Source: Hippopus hippopus (Eukaryota; Mollusca; Bivalvia; Cardiida; Cardiidae). From it: 64,000 nt of DNA. Below the pieces are notes generated by a model. It did no database searches, was not told the DNA's origin, and was given only the letters and a program-made list of their open reading frames with translations. The stretch covers positions 42,905,650 through 42,969,649 of the forward strand of contig OX328098.1 in assembly GCA_946811185.2 (NCBI GenBank), in the 5' to 3' direction. A program made the position numbers and the translations under genes. Of the stretch, positions 40,706-54,095 are shown piece after piece; within the stretch, counting starts at the first letter, position 1, and each line of letters begins with the position of its first letter.

Positions 40706-40940
40706 ACCCTTTGCCATACAATTTCAACTTTTATTGACCCTGAAGAAGACAGCTTTTGAAAATATTGTGGGAAAAGCCAAAAGGAGACAATGATAGTAAC
40801 CAGCATTTTTTTTCCCTTTTCCAACAATGTTTACTATCCTACAAAAAAGAGTTTTCTATTTTTGAGCCAAGTTTATTTTGTCGTCTGCAAATGCTTTCAA
40901 TTTGGACAAATCTAAAAATTTGTCATTTTGTACAGAGTTG
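40706..40940 (+). mobile_element. Family 1 MITE
   Basis: ACCCTTTGCCATACAATTTC start, TTGTCATTTTGTACAGAGTT end; left hairpin arm has a short AAGCCA insert. Confidence 0.5.
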
Positions 40941-41085
40941 ACAATCAAAAAGGGAACCCACAAGAGAAGGGCAGGTCACCCTAAAAATATTTCTCATAGT
41001 TATGCCCCTTTTCTGACACAGACTTTGAGTTGAAAATCAATAGTTATTGCAACCAAGCAATAGTGCCTGCATATGTTACTCCTGT
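40941..41085 (+). repeat. Fragment of family D tandem-unit element
   Basis: AAAAGGGAACCCACAAGAGA, CATAGTTATGCCCCTTTTCT and GAGTTGAAAATCAATAG match units at 8.7-9.6 kb. Confidence 0.5.
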
Positions 41086-41405
41086 CACAGAAAATGTTGT
41101 GACAGTGTATTTGGTTCAAACCCTATCTCCACGTTATTTACTTTTTACTTGATGAAAAAATGCTGATTACCTTGTACACCTTCTTTCTTAGCTGTGGTAT
41201 TTATTTGTTAGATAAAAAAGTTTTTTGAATATCAAAGATCTTGTTATTTATAATTCCATTTTCACAAGTATGATTTTCATTATGATTGTTATGATTTTTG
41301 CAAAAAATGCTAGAGTAATCCATAATCAATACATTTGCAATTGATAAACTGTATGTTGCAGTTACATAGACTGGAATTCATTTCTTGGCCAGGTCTGAAC
41401 AGGAT
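41086..41405. other. No gene or recognised repeat
   Basis: Nothing supported in this stretch. Confidence 0.5.
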
Positions 41406-41408
41406 GAA

Positions 41409-41842
41409 GTTAACTCTTTACCATGTGACAAAGTTTTATATCAGTCCAAATTGAAAGCATTTGCAGACAAAAAAGCTGACTCAAAAATTGAAATCTAATT
41501 TGGGAATGGTTGAAAACATTGGAAAAGGAGAAAATGCTGCTTAGCAGCAAAAGCTTTCTTTCTTAGGGTTTTGAAAGTCAATCATTGTGTGGTAAAGGGT
41601 TAAGAAACTGCAAATGCTTTTAACCCTTACCAAACAATCCAGAGTTTTAATGGTGCTTAGGTAGAAGGCTTTTGAAAACATTGTGGGAATAGGAGGAATT
41701 ACTGATAACCAGAATTTTCTCCTTTTCCCACAATGTTTTCTAATCTTTCAGAAACAAATCCCATCTTTTTAGCCAAATTAATTTTTTGTATGCAATTGCT
41801 GTCAATTACAAGTCTTAAATCATCTTTTTGGTAAGGGATTAA
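41409..41842. mobile_element. Two family 1 MITEs in opposite orientation
   Basis: 41409-41602 is reversed (TTAACTCTTTACCATGTGAC to GTGTGGTAAAGGGTTAA, hairpin right arm deleted); 41620-41842 is forward (TTAACCCTTACCAAACAATC to TTTTTGGTAAGGGATTAA). Confidence 0.5.
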
Positions 41843-41844
41843 AT

Positions 41845-42450
41845 AATATTATGGATGAGCCTAGAATTGTCTTGTCTAGAAATGAGTTCACCATACAGCT
41901 AAATTTAGTTGCTTTCACAAACAACAGAGTTTGCAACAAAGCATAATTGAACAAACCAACATTTTGAATAGATATAGAAATGTCAAGCTAGGGAAGTGAA
42001 CATAGATATGAGCTAAGGTCCTCAAACTTAAAAAAAAAATGCTTCAGGCATCTTTATCCAAATGCTAACAGGTTTAAGACAGCTATTCTAGTCTGCAGAG
42101 TGCACAGCTGTGCATACACAGGCAGTCAGAGCACAGACTGCAACATTGTGGATGAATTCCATAGACTTTGTACTGGTGGAAAAAGAGCCAATGTATTGGA
42201 AATGGGTTGAAATGAGACATAGTTGTGTATTTGTGAGGTCAAATGTCTCTGGCCCAATGGCTTATACATCCTTCCATGGGGTGGAATGTTGAAGATTAGA
42301 GTATTACTGCGGAGAGCGGAGCCCCTATATGGCCAGTTGCTGAGTAACCATCTGAATAGATACAGTATGTGAATGCCTATGTATGAGAGAAGCTGTCTCA
42401 TAAGTCAGATACATGTATTGGCTGGCCTTTCTAAATAATTTCTTTTTAGT
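41845..42450. other. No gene or recognised repeat
   Basis: Short frames on both strands overlap here; none has a motif. Confidence 0.5.
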
Positions 42451-42625
42451 ATGTATGGTGTTTATCATCTTTTTCAACATTATTTTAGTTCTATCACGGC
42501 GGCAAGTGCATCTCAACATCCTAGCCCAGACTTTCTTTTATCAGTACTTTGCCACGTTATTCTTCCCACTCCACCGGCCGCTTTCCCCCATAACCATTAT
42601 TGAAACAATGATCAGCGCAATGACC
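42450..42625 (-). mobile_element. SINE fragment, reverse orientation
   Basis: ATCATCTTTTTCAACATTAT and TTTAGTTCTATCACGGCGGC correspond to the complement of the SINE tail at 62285-62335; the tRNA-like head is missing. Confidence 0.5.
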
Positions 42626-42664
42626 ATCATTAATCTTCGAAAAGGTAACCAACATAGTCTCTTT

Positions 42665-42892
42665 TAACTCTTTACCAAATGACAAAAATTTAGATTTGTC
42701 TAAATTGAAAGCATGTGCAGACAATAATTTAAGGGTGGCTCAAATGGTGAGATATGTCATTGAACGGGTAAAAAACATTTTGGGAAAAGGAGAAAATGCT
42801 GGTTACCAGCATTTTCTCCTTCTCCCAAAATGTTTTTAAAAGCCCTCTTCCTTTAGGGTCATTAAAACCCGGGATTGTGTGGTAAAGGATCA
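42665..42892 (-). mobile_element. Family 1 MITE, good copy
   Basis: TTAACTCTTTACCAAATGAC start, hairpin with one or two mismatches, GTGTGGTAAAGGATCAA end. Confidence 0.5.
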
Positions 42893-43031
42893 ACCGCAAT
42901 CAAAAGCCTTCTACCACACATATGTATTTGTAAAAAAAAAACAGGATTGTTTGGTAAAGGGTAAACCAAAGTTCAAGTTTTCCCATTCAGATAACTTAAA
43001 GTGGGATTTCCCTGTAAGTCAAGCAGCGCAC

Positions 43032-43072
43032 TTGAACCAGGGATCGTATGTTTTATACGATCCCTGCTTGAA
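43032..43072. repeat. Small hairpin TTGAAC/AGGGATCGTAT
   Basis: AGGGATCGTAT, loop of about five, ATACGATCCCT, with TTGAAC and GCTTGAA outside. Related hairpins at 56504-56541 and 56704-56762. Confidence 0.5.
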
Positions 43073-43099
43073 CTGCATATTTTAAGGCTCGACTAATAG

Positions 43100-43217
43100 G
43101 AATTCCTATTAAGGGTAGAAAACACTGAGGTACCAGCATTTTCTCCCTTTCCCACAATGCTTTCAAAAGCCTTCTTTCTCGAGGTCGTCAAAACATGAAT
43201 GTTTGATAAAGGGTTCC
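43100..43217 (-). mobile_element. Family 1 MITE, right half
   Basis: TACCAGCATTTTCTCCCTTT to AATGTTTGATAAAGGGTT. Another very worn piece lies at 43238-43345. Confidence 0.5.
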
Positions 43218-43344
43218 ACATAACTCATTACCTCATACAGAAGACTTTTCTTTCTTGCAGTTAATCAGCTCTGAAAATATTGTGGCCAAAGAAGAAATTG
43301 TTTGTTCCAGGAAATTTCTGCTTTTGGCACAATGTTTTCACATA

Positions 43345-44230
43345 TAACAACTCAATAAAACCTTAAGTCAAATTATTCATTTCTATTTACAAGAATGTTT
43401 TCAAAGTCATCAACAACAAATTTGTTAAAAGATGAAATAAGGAAGGTAAGCGGTGCCCTGCAGGTAGCAATCTAGCCATCTCTCTTGTGTTCTTGTCACT
43501 TTGTTGAAACAACTGACGAACTCGTATCGAGGTAAGGTGATGGATTTGTCAAATCTTTTGCTTATTTTCATGCTATAGTCTATATAAGCAATTCAACATA
43601 CTCAAGATCTCATAGTATTTCTTACGTCTCTGAATATTCTGTCATTTTTGAAGCGTCAGTTATTTTTTTTTTGTCTAATCATATTTTTGTTGAATGGCCG
43701 TCTTCGATACTGTGAGTACTTTGAATGCTCATACGCTATCAGTACTTTATTAGTTCGTCCTTCGGCGAACTCAAAGATCAAAATCTATGATGTTTCCAAG
43801 GCACGAAAAGTGTTTTCCTTATATGTATTGGTAACATATGAAGATCAGTGTGTTGAAAAACAACAAAGTGTTGTATTTATTGGCAAATCTGTAAAAATGA
43901 AGAGTTTTAATGGGTTTTCGTGCATATTTTCTGTGGTTGCTCTCAAAATGTCAGATTAAGCCACAAACATTATGTTGGGTACTTGAAGGATTTAAAAGAT
44001 CTTGAATCAACCCAAACTTGTCCTGCATCCCCATGGACACGAAGTCTTCAGACGAGAGATTTCAAATTCAGCATGTTAGAGAGTAACTCATCTTTGAATT
44101 TGCTGAAGACAACTTTACTAAAAATTTGTATACTTCTGATTTCATTCCTTCATTGCAGTTATGAAACATGAATAGTCAGGAACTGGAGCTATATCAACCA
44201 CTGAAGCACCTTTCATGACTGTAGTTGCCT
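43345..44230. other. No supported gene
   Basis: A 103-codon frame at 43648-43959 has no recognisable domain or splice context and is not called. Confidence 0.5.
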
Positions 44231-44235
44231 ATACA

Positions 44236-44290
44236 GCTAGTACAGATCAAGATCAGACTGCACAAATTCTGACCTTTGATCTACACAGCT
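44236..44290 (+). mobile_element. Family 3 MITE fragment
   Basis: ACAGATCAAGATCAGACTGC then TTCTGACCTTTGATCTACAC: palindrome with a shortened right arm. Confidence 0.5.
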
Positions 44291-44529
44291 TTGTTGAGCC
44301 ATTCTGTACAATACAGTATATAGCCTTGAAATTGCATTTAGTTAGGTTTTGTTTCTAGACTAAAAATGTCCATTTGTAAACGACCCAATGAGTAAGATTG
44401 CAGTAGGTATCAAAAGGGATCAGTGGAGATCATCATACACATAGGATCCTTAATGTCAGCTTAATCAGAGTGAAAGTTCTGGAATTAAGAATTACATGTA
44501 AATGGCATTTGCTAAAATATAACCAGGTC

Positions 44530-44805
44530 TAGTATAGGGTTGTGCTTACACTGCCTTGCATCAGAGTTAGCTTTTATAGTGAAGTGATAGAGTTTTAGAT
44601 TATGATCCCCGTCCTAGTCAGGTTATTTATCATTCTGTTGCAATTGGTGCTCATTGAAGACCTGTGTAGAGAGCTGCATTTCATTTATCTAAGGACAACA
44701 ACTTCTGAAAAATTCGAGGACAAATTTGATGTGAAGCCAGGTCCAGTGTAAGCTGATGTGCTGCCTAACAGAACTAGCTTTTGTAGTGACATGGTAGAGT
44801 GTTTA
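44530..44805 (+). repeat. SINE-like repeats, two partial copies in tandem
   Basis: TAGCTTTTATAGTGAAGTGA then TAGAG at 44570 and TAGCTTTTGTAGTGACATGG then TAGAG at 44775 are A-box-like and share flanking sequence. The second continues after the transposon at 45823 with GGTTCAATCTC. Confidence 0.5.
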
Positions 44806-45822
44806 CGGGTCCAACGAATCACCGAAATACCACAGAAACACCAAAATACCCATATTTTTTTAGTTATTAAGATAACTGAAGTAGTGGATTTTGGCCAAAT
44901 TGTAATTTTATTTATGAAGGATTAGTATTAAACCTAATGTTAAAATAGCAACATGTTATTGAAGCCCACTGTGAAGAATGTGCACCGGAATAGCCTACCG
45001 CGCTGTAAATGCCCACCGAAATACTCGCTCCACATACTAAAATTGGTCAATTCAGGGATTATACCTCCACAGTCTCACTTCATTTGCTTTTGTACAAGAT
45101 TGATGTGTCTGATCTTTATCCATAGGTATGCTAGAAAAAATAGCTTTCCATTTTTATGTTGGAAAAAATGAGATAAAACGTCACCAAATTAGAAAACCGA
45201 CAGCCATTTTGAATCTTTAGTTAGCACAGCACCAGGCGTGAATTGATAAGACAATTACAGTTTCACCGATAAGATAATAAATAATAACCATATTACTTTA
45301 AAAATAACAAGGACAAACCAACACATCAAACAAATTTGAGTATGTTAGCCGAACATTTATGATCGCTTCACTTTAACAGAACAGAAGAGAACAGAACGTG
45401 CCGAGAAACTTGTATGTTTGTCAGATCAGAGACTTACATCATGTAATGTATGATGTGGGTCTCACCGTCTACTTCTTTCGCAAATGAAGTGGATTAGCGC
45501 TCTCTTTTGTGTGTGTTTATCATTCAAAAGAAATATAAGTGATAATTTCATACTGATAAATCTTTAGTCTAGATTGTCATAATTGAGATCGGGTATTTCG
45601 GTGTGTAACAGATCAGGCACGCGAGCGTTTCGGTGATTATTCTCCACGTAAATCAATGATTAGTATATACTAACAGCATCACTCTTCACAATAATGATTA
45701 ATACTTTGATTAAGTATGTTTTCTGAACAAAAAAAAATCCTGCATACTTTTGTCAGTTATTTGAACCCAACAATAAAAAAAAAAACGGGTGTTTCGGTGG
45801 TATTTCGGTGATTCGTCGGACT
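44806..45822. mobile_element. Non-autonomous DNA transposon inserted in a SINE-like repeat
   Basis: Inverted ends: left GTCCAACGAATCACCGAAAT then ACCACAGAAACACC; right complement GGTGTTTCGGTGGTATTTCG then GTGATTCGTCGGAC. ACCGAAATAC-type motifs recur below the ends (44985-45025, 45590-45640). About 1.0 kb, no transposase; target duplication not clear. Confidence 0.5.
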
Positions 45823-45915
45823 GACTGTTCACTGTTGAACCAGGAGGCTGTCGGTTCAATCTCTACCCTGTGTAGGTTATTTATTGGCCTGTTGTAGTTA
45901 AAAATCCCCGAGATT
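45823..45915 (+). repeat. SINE-like repeat, second half
   Basis: GAGGCTGTCGGTTCAATCTC has a B-box-like core, and GTAGGTTATTTATTGGCCTG then TTGTAG resembles GTCAGGTTATTTATCATTCT at 44618. Confidence 0.5.
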
Positions 45916-46022
45916 TGTACCTCTAATAGTTCTACTTTCAATTTTCAGAACAAAACATCTTCTGGCCTAACATCTTCAGGGTGGAATATGAGTACAGAAC
46001 AGGTTTGTAAAAACTTGTGACA

Positions 46023-49223
<3,201 letters not shown>

Positions 49224-49245
49224 CTGTTGGAGTATAAACAGCTTG

Positions 49246-49470
49246 TCCCCTCACCGCACAATTCCATACTGTAATGACTCTAAAGAAGAAGGCCTTTGAC
49301 AAGATTGTCGGGAAAAGAGAAAATGCTGGTAACCAGCATTTTCTTCTTTTCCCACAATGTTTTTTTCCCCATATCAAAACAGTTAAGCTATTTTATACTT
49401 ATTTTTAATTTGTCGTCTTGAGCTGCTATCAATTTGCATGTGTCTAAAAGTCGTCATTTAGGAAAAGGGT
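49246..49470 (+). mobile_element. Family 1 MITE in the likely 3' UTR of the DUF5522 gene
   Basis: GTCCCCTCACCGCACAATTC start, hairpin GGGAAAAGAGAAAATGCTGG with TCTTCTTTTCCC, end TTAGGAAAAGGGTT. Confidence 0.5.
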
Positions 49471-49504
49471 TGCACCTCCTATGGTTGTCTGTCTTCCAGT
49501 GTAG

Positions 49505-49735
49505 ACTAAAACTTTAATTCTTAGGCTGCTAAGTGCAAATCACTGACCTTTTGCGGACAGTATAGATCAAGATCAGACTGCACAGAACGTGCAGTCTGAT
49601 CTTGAATCTACACTGCTCGATAAGAAGATATTTTCCCCGAAAAAAAGAACACCTTGAACTAACAAAATTTGGGTTTTTACTATTGGTTTTTAAAATTTCA
49701 TTTTACTTATTTAGCAGGTTAAGGGTTCATGGAAA
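49505..49735 (+). mobile_element. Family 3 MITE
   Basis: TTTAATTCTTAGGCTGCTAA start; GATCAAGATCAGACTGCACA, loop GAACG, TGCAGTCTGATCTTGAATCT; GCAGGTTAAGGGTTCA end. Confidence 0.5.
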
Positions 49736-49754
49736 TTTTGAGAAAGTGGATTTG

Positions 49755-50000
49755 TTTGTTTGATGTTCAACTCTGTTTTCAACATTATTTTAATCATATT
49801 ATGGTGGCCAGTGCTTCTATCCATGAGTTATCTCTTATTGGACAATTTCTTTTCAAGGATTAATGAAAGTCATAGCGACAGGACTCATTTCTCTCTCAAT
49901 ACCTAACATTGCTTTGATGATGAAGATGTGGGAAAGCAGCCAGTGGCTTTGGAAGAATATTATGTGAAGTACTGGTAACAGAAACTCCAAGAAAGCATGG
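49755..50000 (+). mobile_element. SINE fragments, two orientations
   Basis: Reverse tail piece TTTTCAACATTATTTTAATC then a forward body CTCATTTCTCTCTCAATACC, GGGAAAGCAGCCAGTGGCTT, GGTAACAGAAACTCCAAGAA matching 62150-62275. Confidence 0.5.
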
Positions 50001-50134
50001 ATAGCTCATATTTATTTCAAACCAATTGTGAAACAAGTTCTTACAACATTACTTATCTCTCTTGTTGTTTGAGTTTTTCGGCATCCTTAACCATACAGCT
50101 ACAGAGGCATAAAAGAGTCATAAATGATTGTAAC

Positions 50135-50598
50135 CATAGGCACTTGGTTTCCATGACTTTAAATTTCACAACTTACATTTATTTCTGTATGTTATAAATA
50201 CTATGCATAGAAGGTTTCGCAGCAGCCATGTTTTAAAGCAACGGAAGTTCGTTCAAATTACACCGGTTCCCGAATCGTAGCATAGCGAAGATCTACAATT
50301 CGGGTACCACGGTTATTTCAGACTTTTAAATAAACTTATTTTATTTTAGCTGTGTGTTATTCATACAAATTATAAAGCATTTACTTTGCAATATTTAAAG
50401 TTAAAGTGAACAGTATGTTTAAATTACCGTGGTACCCGTTTTTGCAATGTTCGCTATGCGACGATTCGGGAACCGGTGTAATTTGAACGAACTTCTGTTG
50501 CTTTAAAACATGGCTGCTGCGAAACCTTCTAGTATTTATAATATACAGAAATAAATGTAAGTTGTGAAATTTAAATTCATGGAAACCAAGTGCCTATG
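50135..50598. mobile_element. Foldback transposon with long inverted arms and 8-bp target duplication
   Basis: CATAGGCACTTGGTTTCCAT at the left and its complement ending CCAAGTGCCTATG at the right. Arms of about 190 bp include GGTTTCGCAGCAGCCATGTT and TTCAAATTACACCGGTTCCC. ATTGTAAC flanks both sides (50127-50134, 50599-50606). An 8-bp duplication suggests hAT-type mobilisation. No open frame. Confidence 0.5.
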
Positions 50599-50616
50599 AT
50601 TGTAACTAGTAAGTTA

Positions 50617-51292
50617 CCTCTTTACCAGAAGATTAAAATTTTATACTTGTCTAAATTAACTCTTTACCACACAATTCTGAGGAAATAGCCTTTTGAAGAT
50701 CTTGTGCAAAAAGGAGAAAATGCTGGTAACCAGCATTGTCTCCTTTTCCCACAATGTTTTCTACCTTTATATCTTGTGCAAAAAGGAGAAAAAGCTGTTA
50801 ACCCTTTCCCAAACGACAAAATTGAGACTCTTCCAAATTGGAGGCATCTGCAGACAACAAATCTGAATGTGGTACAAATAGAATAAAGGTCTTTGATAGG
50901 GTAGAAAACATTGTGGGGAAAAAGTAGAAAATGCTGGTTACCAGCATTTTCTTCTTCTCCACAATGCTTTCAAAAGGCCTTCATCTCAGGGTTGTTAAAA
51001 CCCAGGATTGTTTGGTAAACGGTTAACCAGCATTTTCATTATTGATAAGTCTAAAAACTTTTTGTTGGTAATAAGCTAACCCGTTACCACACGATAGAAG
51101 TTTAGAAATCAAAAGCAATTGCAGATTGTAAACAAAGGTGGCTCAAATCATAGAATTTGTCTGTGGAAGAGGGGAAAACATGGTGGGAAGAAGATTAAAT
51201 GCTGGTATCCAGCATCTCCAACTTTTCCCACAATGTTTTGAGAACTGTTTTTTCCCCAGGGTTGTTAAATCATGTTATTGTTTGGTAAAGGG
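50617..51292. mobile_element. Chain of four family 1 MITE pieces joined at TTAA sites
   Basis: 50617-50656 reversed fragment (CTCTTTACCAGAAGATTAAA); 50657-50795 forward copy with TTAACTCTTTACCACACAAT; 50796-51023 reversed copy (CCTTTCCCAAACGACAAAAT to TTGTTTGGTAAACGG); 51075-51292 reversed copy (ACCCGTTACCACACGATAGA to TTGTTTGGTAAAGGG). Confidence 0.5.
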
Positions 51293-51398
51293 CCGAGTTT
51301 CCAAGAATCATATAGACAAAGAAAATAAAGGCTTTGGTGAGAAAACATCAGTTACAAAAAAAAGTTAGATGATGTACTATGTGATGTGGTTTGTGTTA

Positions 51399-51622
51399 AA
51401 CCTTTACCAAACAACCCCTTGTTTTCATGACCCTGAGAAAGATGCCTCTAGAAAACATTGTGGGAAAAGGAGAAAATGCTGGTAACCAGCATTTTCTCCT
51501 TTTCTCACAATGTTTTCTACCCTGTCAGAGAACTTCAGCTCATTTGTTCAGATTTTAAATATGTCATCTACAGATGCATGAATTTGGAAGAGTCAAAAAC
51601 TTGCTGTGTGGTAAAGGGTTAA
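51399..51622 (+). mobile_element. Family 1 MITE
   Basis: TAAACCTTTACCAAACAACC start; hairpin GAAAACATTGTGGGAAAAGG with one mismatch; GTGTGGTAAAGGGTTAA end. Confidence 0.5.
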
Positions 51623-51780
51623 AGATAAATTGTGATAAAGAATATACTGGTATTCTGTCTATTTTAAATAAATTAGAATGTATATTTGCCAGTTTTCTTT
51701 TGCTGCTGGTATTCTTTTAGTAACCCTGTACCTACCCTCTTTTTTTTTTTTTTTTTTACCCTGAACAATCTTGTGTTTTT

Positions 51781-53056
51781 AGCTCCACCAGCCGAAGGCC
51801 AGCGGGCTTATGTCATGGGCCGTTGTCCGTCATGTGTCAGTCCGTCCGTGCGTGTGTTAACTTTTATTTCAAACATCTTCTCTGAAACAACTCATCCAAT
51901 TTTGATGAAACTTCACAGAAATGATCCTACCATGGTCCTTTTCAGAATTTCTTGAAAGAATTTGATTCCTTCAAAAACTCTGGTTGCAATGGCAACAAAA
52001 CTGAAAAATTTTGGAAATCTTTGAAAATCATCTTGTCTGAAACCATAAGGCCTGAGGCTACCAAATTTAGCATGTAGCTTTATCTTGTAGATCTCTATCA
52101 AGTTTCTTCAAATTATAGCCCTGGGATCAAAATTGGTCCTGCCCCAGGGGTCACAAGTTTTACATGGGCTTATATATAGAGAAACCTATAGATATCTTCC
52201 TGTACCTAGCCATAAGGCCTAGGGCTACTGAATTTTGCATGTAGCTTTATCTAGTAGACCTCTAATGAGAGTGTCCAAATTATAGCCCTGGGGTCAAGTT
52301 TGGCCCTGCCCTGGTGGTCACAAGTTTTACATGGGCTTATATTGAGGAAACTTTAGAAATCTAAAGGCTAAAATTTTGTCGTCTGTACTTAGCCATAAAG
52401 CCTAGGGCTACCAAATTTTGCATGTAACTTTATCTAGTGGGCCTCTACCAAGAGTACCCAAATTATAGCCCTAGGGTCAAATTTGATCCCACCCCAGGGG
52501 TCACAAGTTTTACATGGGCTTATATAGGGAAAACTTTAAATATCTAGCCAAAGGCCAACGGCTACCAAATTTTGCATGTAGCTTTATCTAGTTAGCCTCT
52601 ACCAAGAGGGCCCAAATGATAGCCCTGTGGTCCAGTTTACCCCCACCCCAGTGGTTTCAAGTTTTACATGGGCTTTTATAGTGAAAACTTTAGAAATCTT
52701 CTTGTTACTAACCATAAGAACTAGGGCTACCAAATTTACCCCTGTCTCAGGGGTCTCATGTTTTACATGGCCTCTTATTGAGAAAACTTCCAAAATTTTC
52801 TTGTTTATAACCACGCATTCTAGACCTGTGTTATTTGGGGTTTATCTTGTGGACCTCCACCAGGATTCAAGTAATTATAGCTCTGTGGTCAAAAATGGCT
52901 TTGCCCTGGGGTCATAACTTTCTCGTAGGAATTTATAGAGAAAATTTTGCATGTCTACTAGTTCGCAACCAATTGGACAAGTATTGTAATGTTTGGCGTG
53001 TAGAGTTTTTACTTATGGCAGTGGAGCAATACAGGGCCATCATGGCCCTCTTGTTT
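51781..53056 (+). mobile_element. Helitron-like element, CCACCAGCCGAAGGCC type, tandem units
   Basis: AGCTCCACCAGCCGAAGGCC start and AGGGCCATCATGGCCCTCTT then GTTT end. Five or six units of about 110-140 bp carry CTACCAAATTTTGCATGTAG, AATTATAGCCCTGGGGTCAA and CAAGTTTTACATGGGCTTAT. Confidence 0.5.
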
Positions 53057-53165
53057 TACAACCTTGAGGAATGGTGTTTGTGAAAACATTGTTGAAAAAG
53101 GAGAAAATGCTGGTAACCAGCATTTTCTACTTTTCCCCCAATGGTTTCTGTTTTTTCAATGATAA
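53057..53165 (+). mobile_element. Family 1 MITE, partial
   Basis: ACAACCTTGAGGAATGGTGT, GGAGAAAATGCTGGTAACCA hairpin; starts at the end of the Helitron-like element. Confidence 0.5.
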
Positions 53166-53235
53166 ATTCCATCACATGGGGGCCTAGGTTTGGTGTCTCA
53201 CATGTATGACTGTTAGCAATTTTTTTTAATGGTGG

Positions 53236-53325
53236 CAAGGCATTGGACTCGAACCCACAACCTCAGTTATCCTAAGATGTGTTGCTTATAAGTCTTGCAC
53301 TCTACCACCTGTGCTAATCCAGCTG
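53236..53325 (-). repeat. tRNA-like sequence (SINE head) on the reverse strand
   Basis: Read in reverse: GGATTAGCACAGGTGGTAGA, a variable-arm-like stretch, then GTGGGTTCGAGTCCAATGCC, i.e. A and B boxes. The A-to-B spacing resembles a long-variable-arm tRNA, but acceptor halves do not pair. Confidence 0.5.
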
Positions 53326-53567
53326 ACAAAGTGCAGCAGAAGCCTTCATAAAATACAATGGAAAGCTTTGGTGGTTAAATTGAAAACTTTGGTGACAAAA
53401 TGTAAAACATTGTGACCAGAGGAAAGATTACTCATCACACTATTGTTTCACAATCAGACAATGTTATCCTTGTGATCAGTGGGTATGCAATTCATCTAAG
53501 AAGTGCCAAAGAAATGAAATCTAAATATTCAGTGAGGGAAACAAGCCCATTTTCCTGTATCGCTGTT

Positions 53568-53850
53568 TTACCCTTTACGACACAATGGACCGTGAGAGAG
53601 AAGGCATTTGAAAACATCATGGAAAATGAAGAAAATGCTGGTAACCAGCATTTTCTCCTTTTCGACAATGTTTTCTGTCCTTTCTAAAACAAACCCCAGC
53701 ATCTGAGCCAAGTACTCGTATAATGTATAAAACTTTGTCATTCGGTGAAGTTCTACCTATGATTCTGAGTCTTTGCAACCCTGAGACTGTTCAAAACATT
53801 TAGGGAAAAAGAGAAAATGCTGGTTACCAGTATTTTCTCCTTTTCCACAA
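53568..53850 (+). mobile_element. Two family 1 MITE copies, both worn
   Basis: 53568-53745 (ACCCTTTACGACACAATGGA, hairpin GAAAATGAAGAAAATGCTGG) and 53750-53850 (GTTCAAAACATTTAGGGAAA, TGCTGGTTACCAGTATTTTC). Confidence 0.5.
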
Positions 53851-53865
53851 TGGTTTCTTCCTTAT

Positions 53866-54095
53866 TAACCCTTTACCAAACAATCCCGGGTTTTAATGAC
53901 CCTTGGAAAGAAGCCTTTTGAAAACATTGTGGGAAAAGGGGAAGTGCTGGTAACCAGCATTTTCTCCTTTTCCCACAATGTTTTCTACTCTATGAAGGAC
54001 AAATTCCAGCATTTGAGCCATCTTTAATTTTCGTCGTCTGCAAATGCTTTCAATTTGGACCAGTCTAAAATTTTGTCGTTTGCTAAAGAGTTAAA
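53866..54095 (+). mobile_element. Family 1 MITE, good copy
   Basis: TTAACCCTTTACCAAACAAT start, TTTTGTCGTTTGCTAAAGAG then TTAA end; left hairpin arm lost a few bases. Confidence 0.5.

Noticed and set aside
43648..43959. 103-codon frame as a gene
   Set aside because: No domain, no splice signals that extend it, composition like its surroundings.
45950..46003. Extra upstream exon of the DUF5522 gene after TTTTCAG at 45950
   Set aside because: The donor would be weak and no conserved residues are encoded; left out.
46017..46022. Start of the DUF5522 frame at 46017
   Set aside because: That codon is GTG; the first ATG in frame is at 46023.
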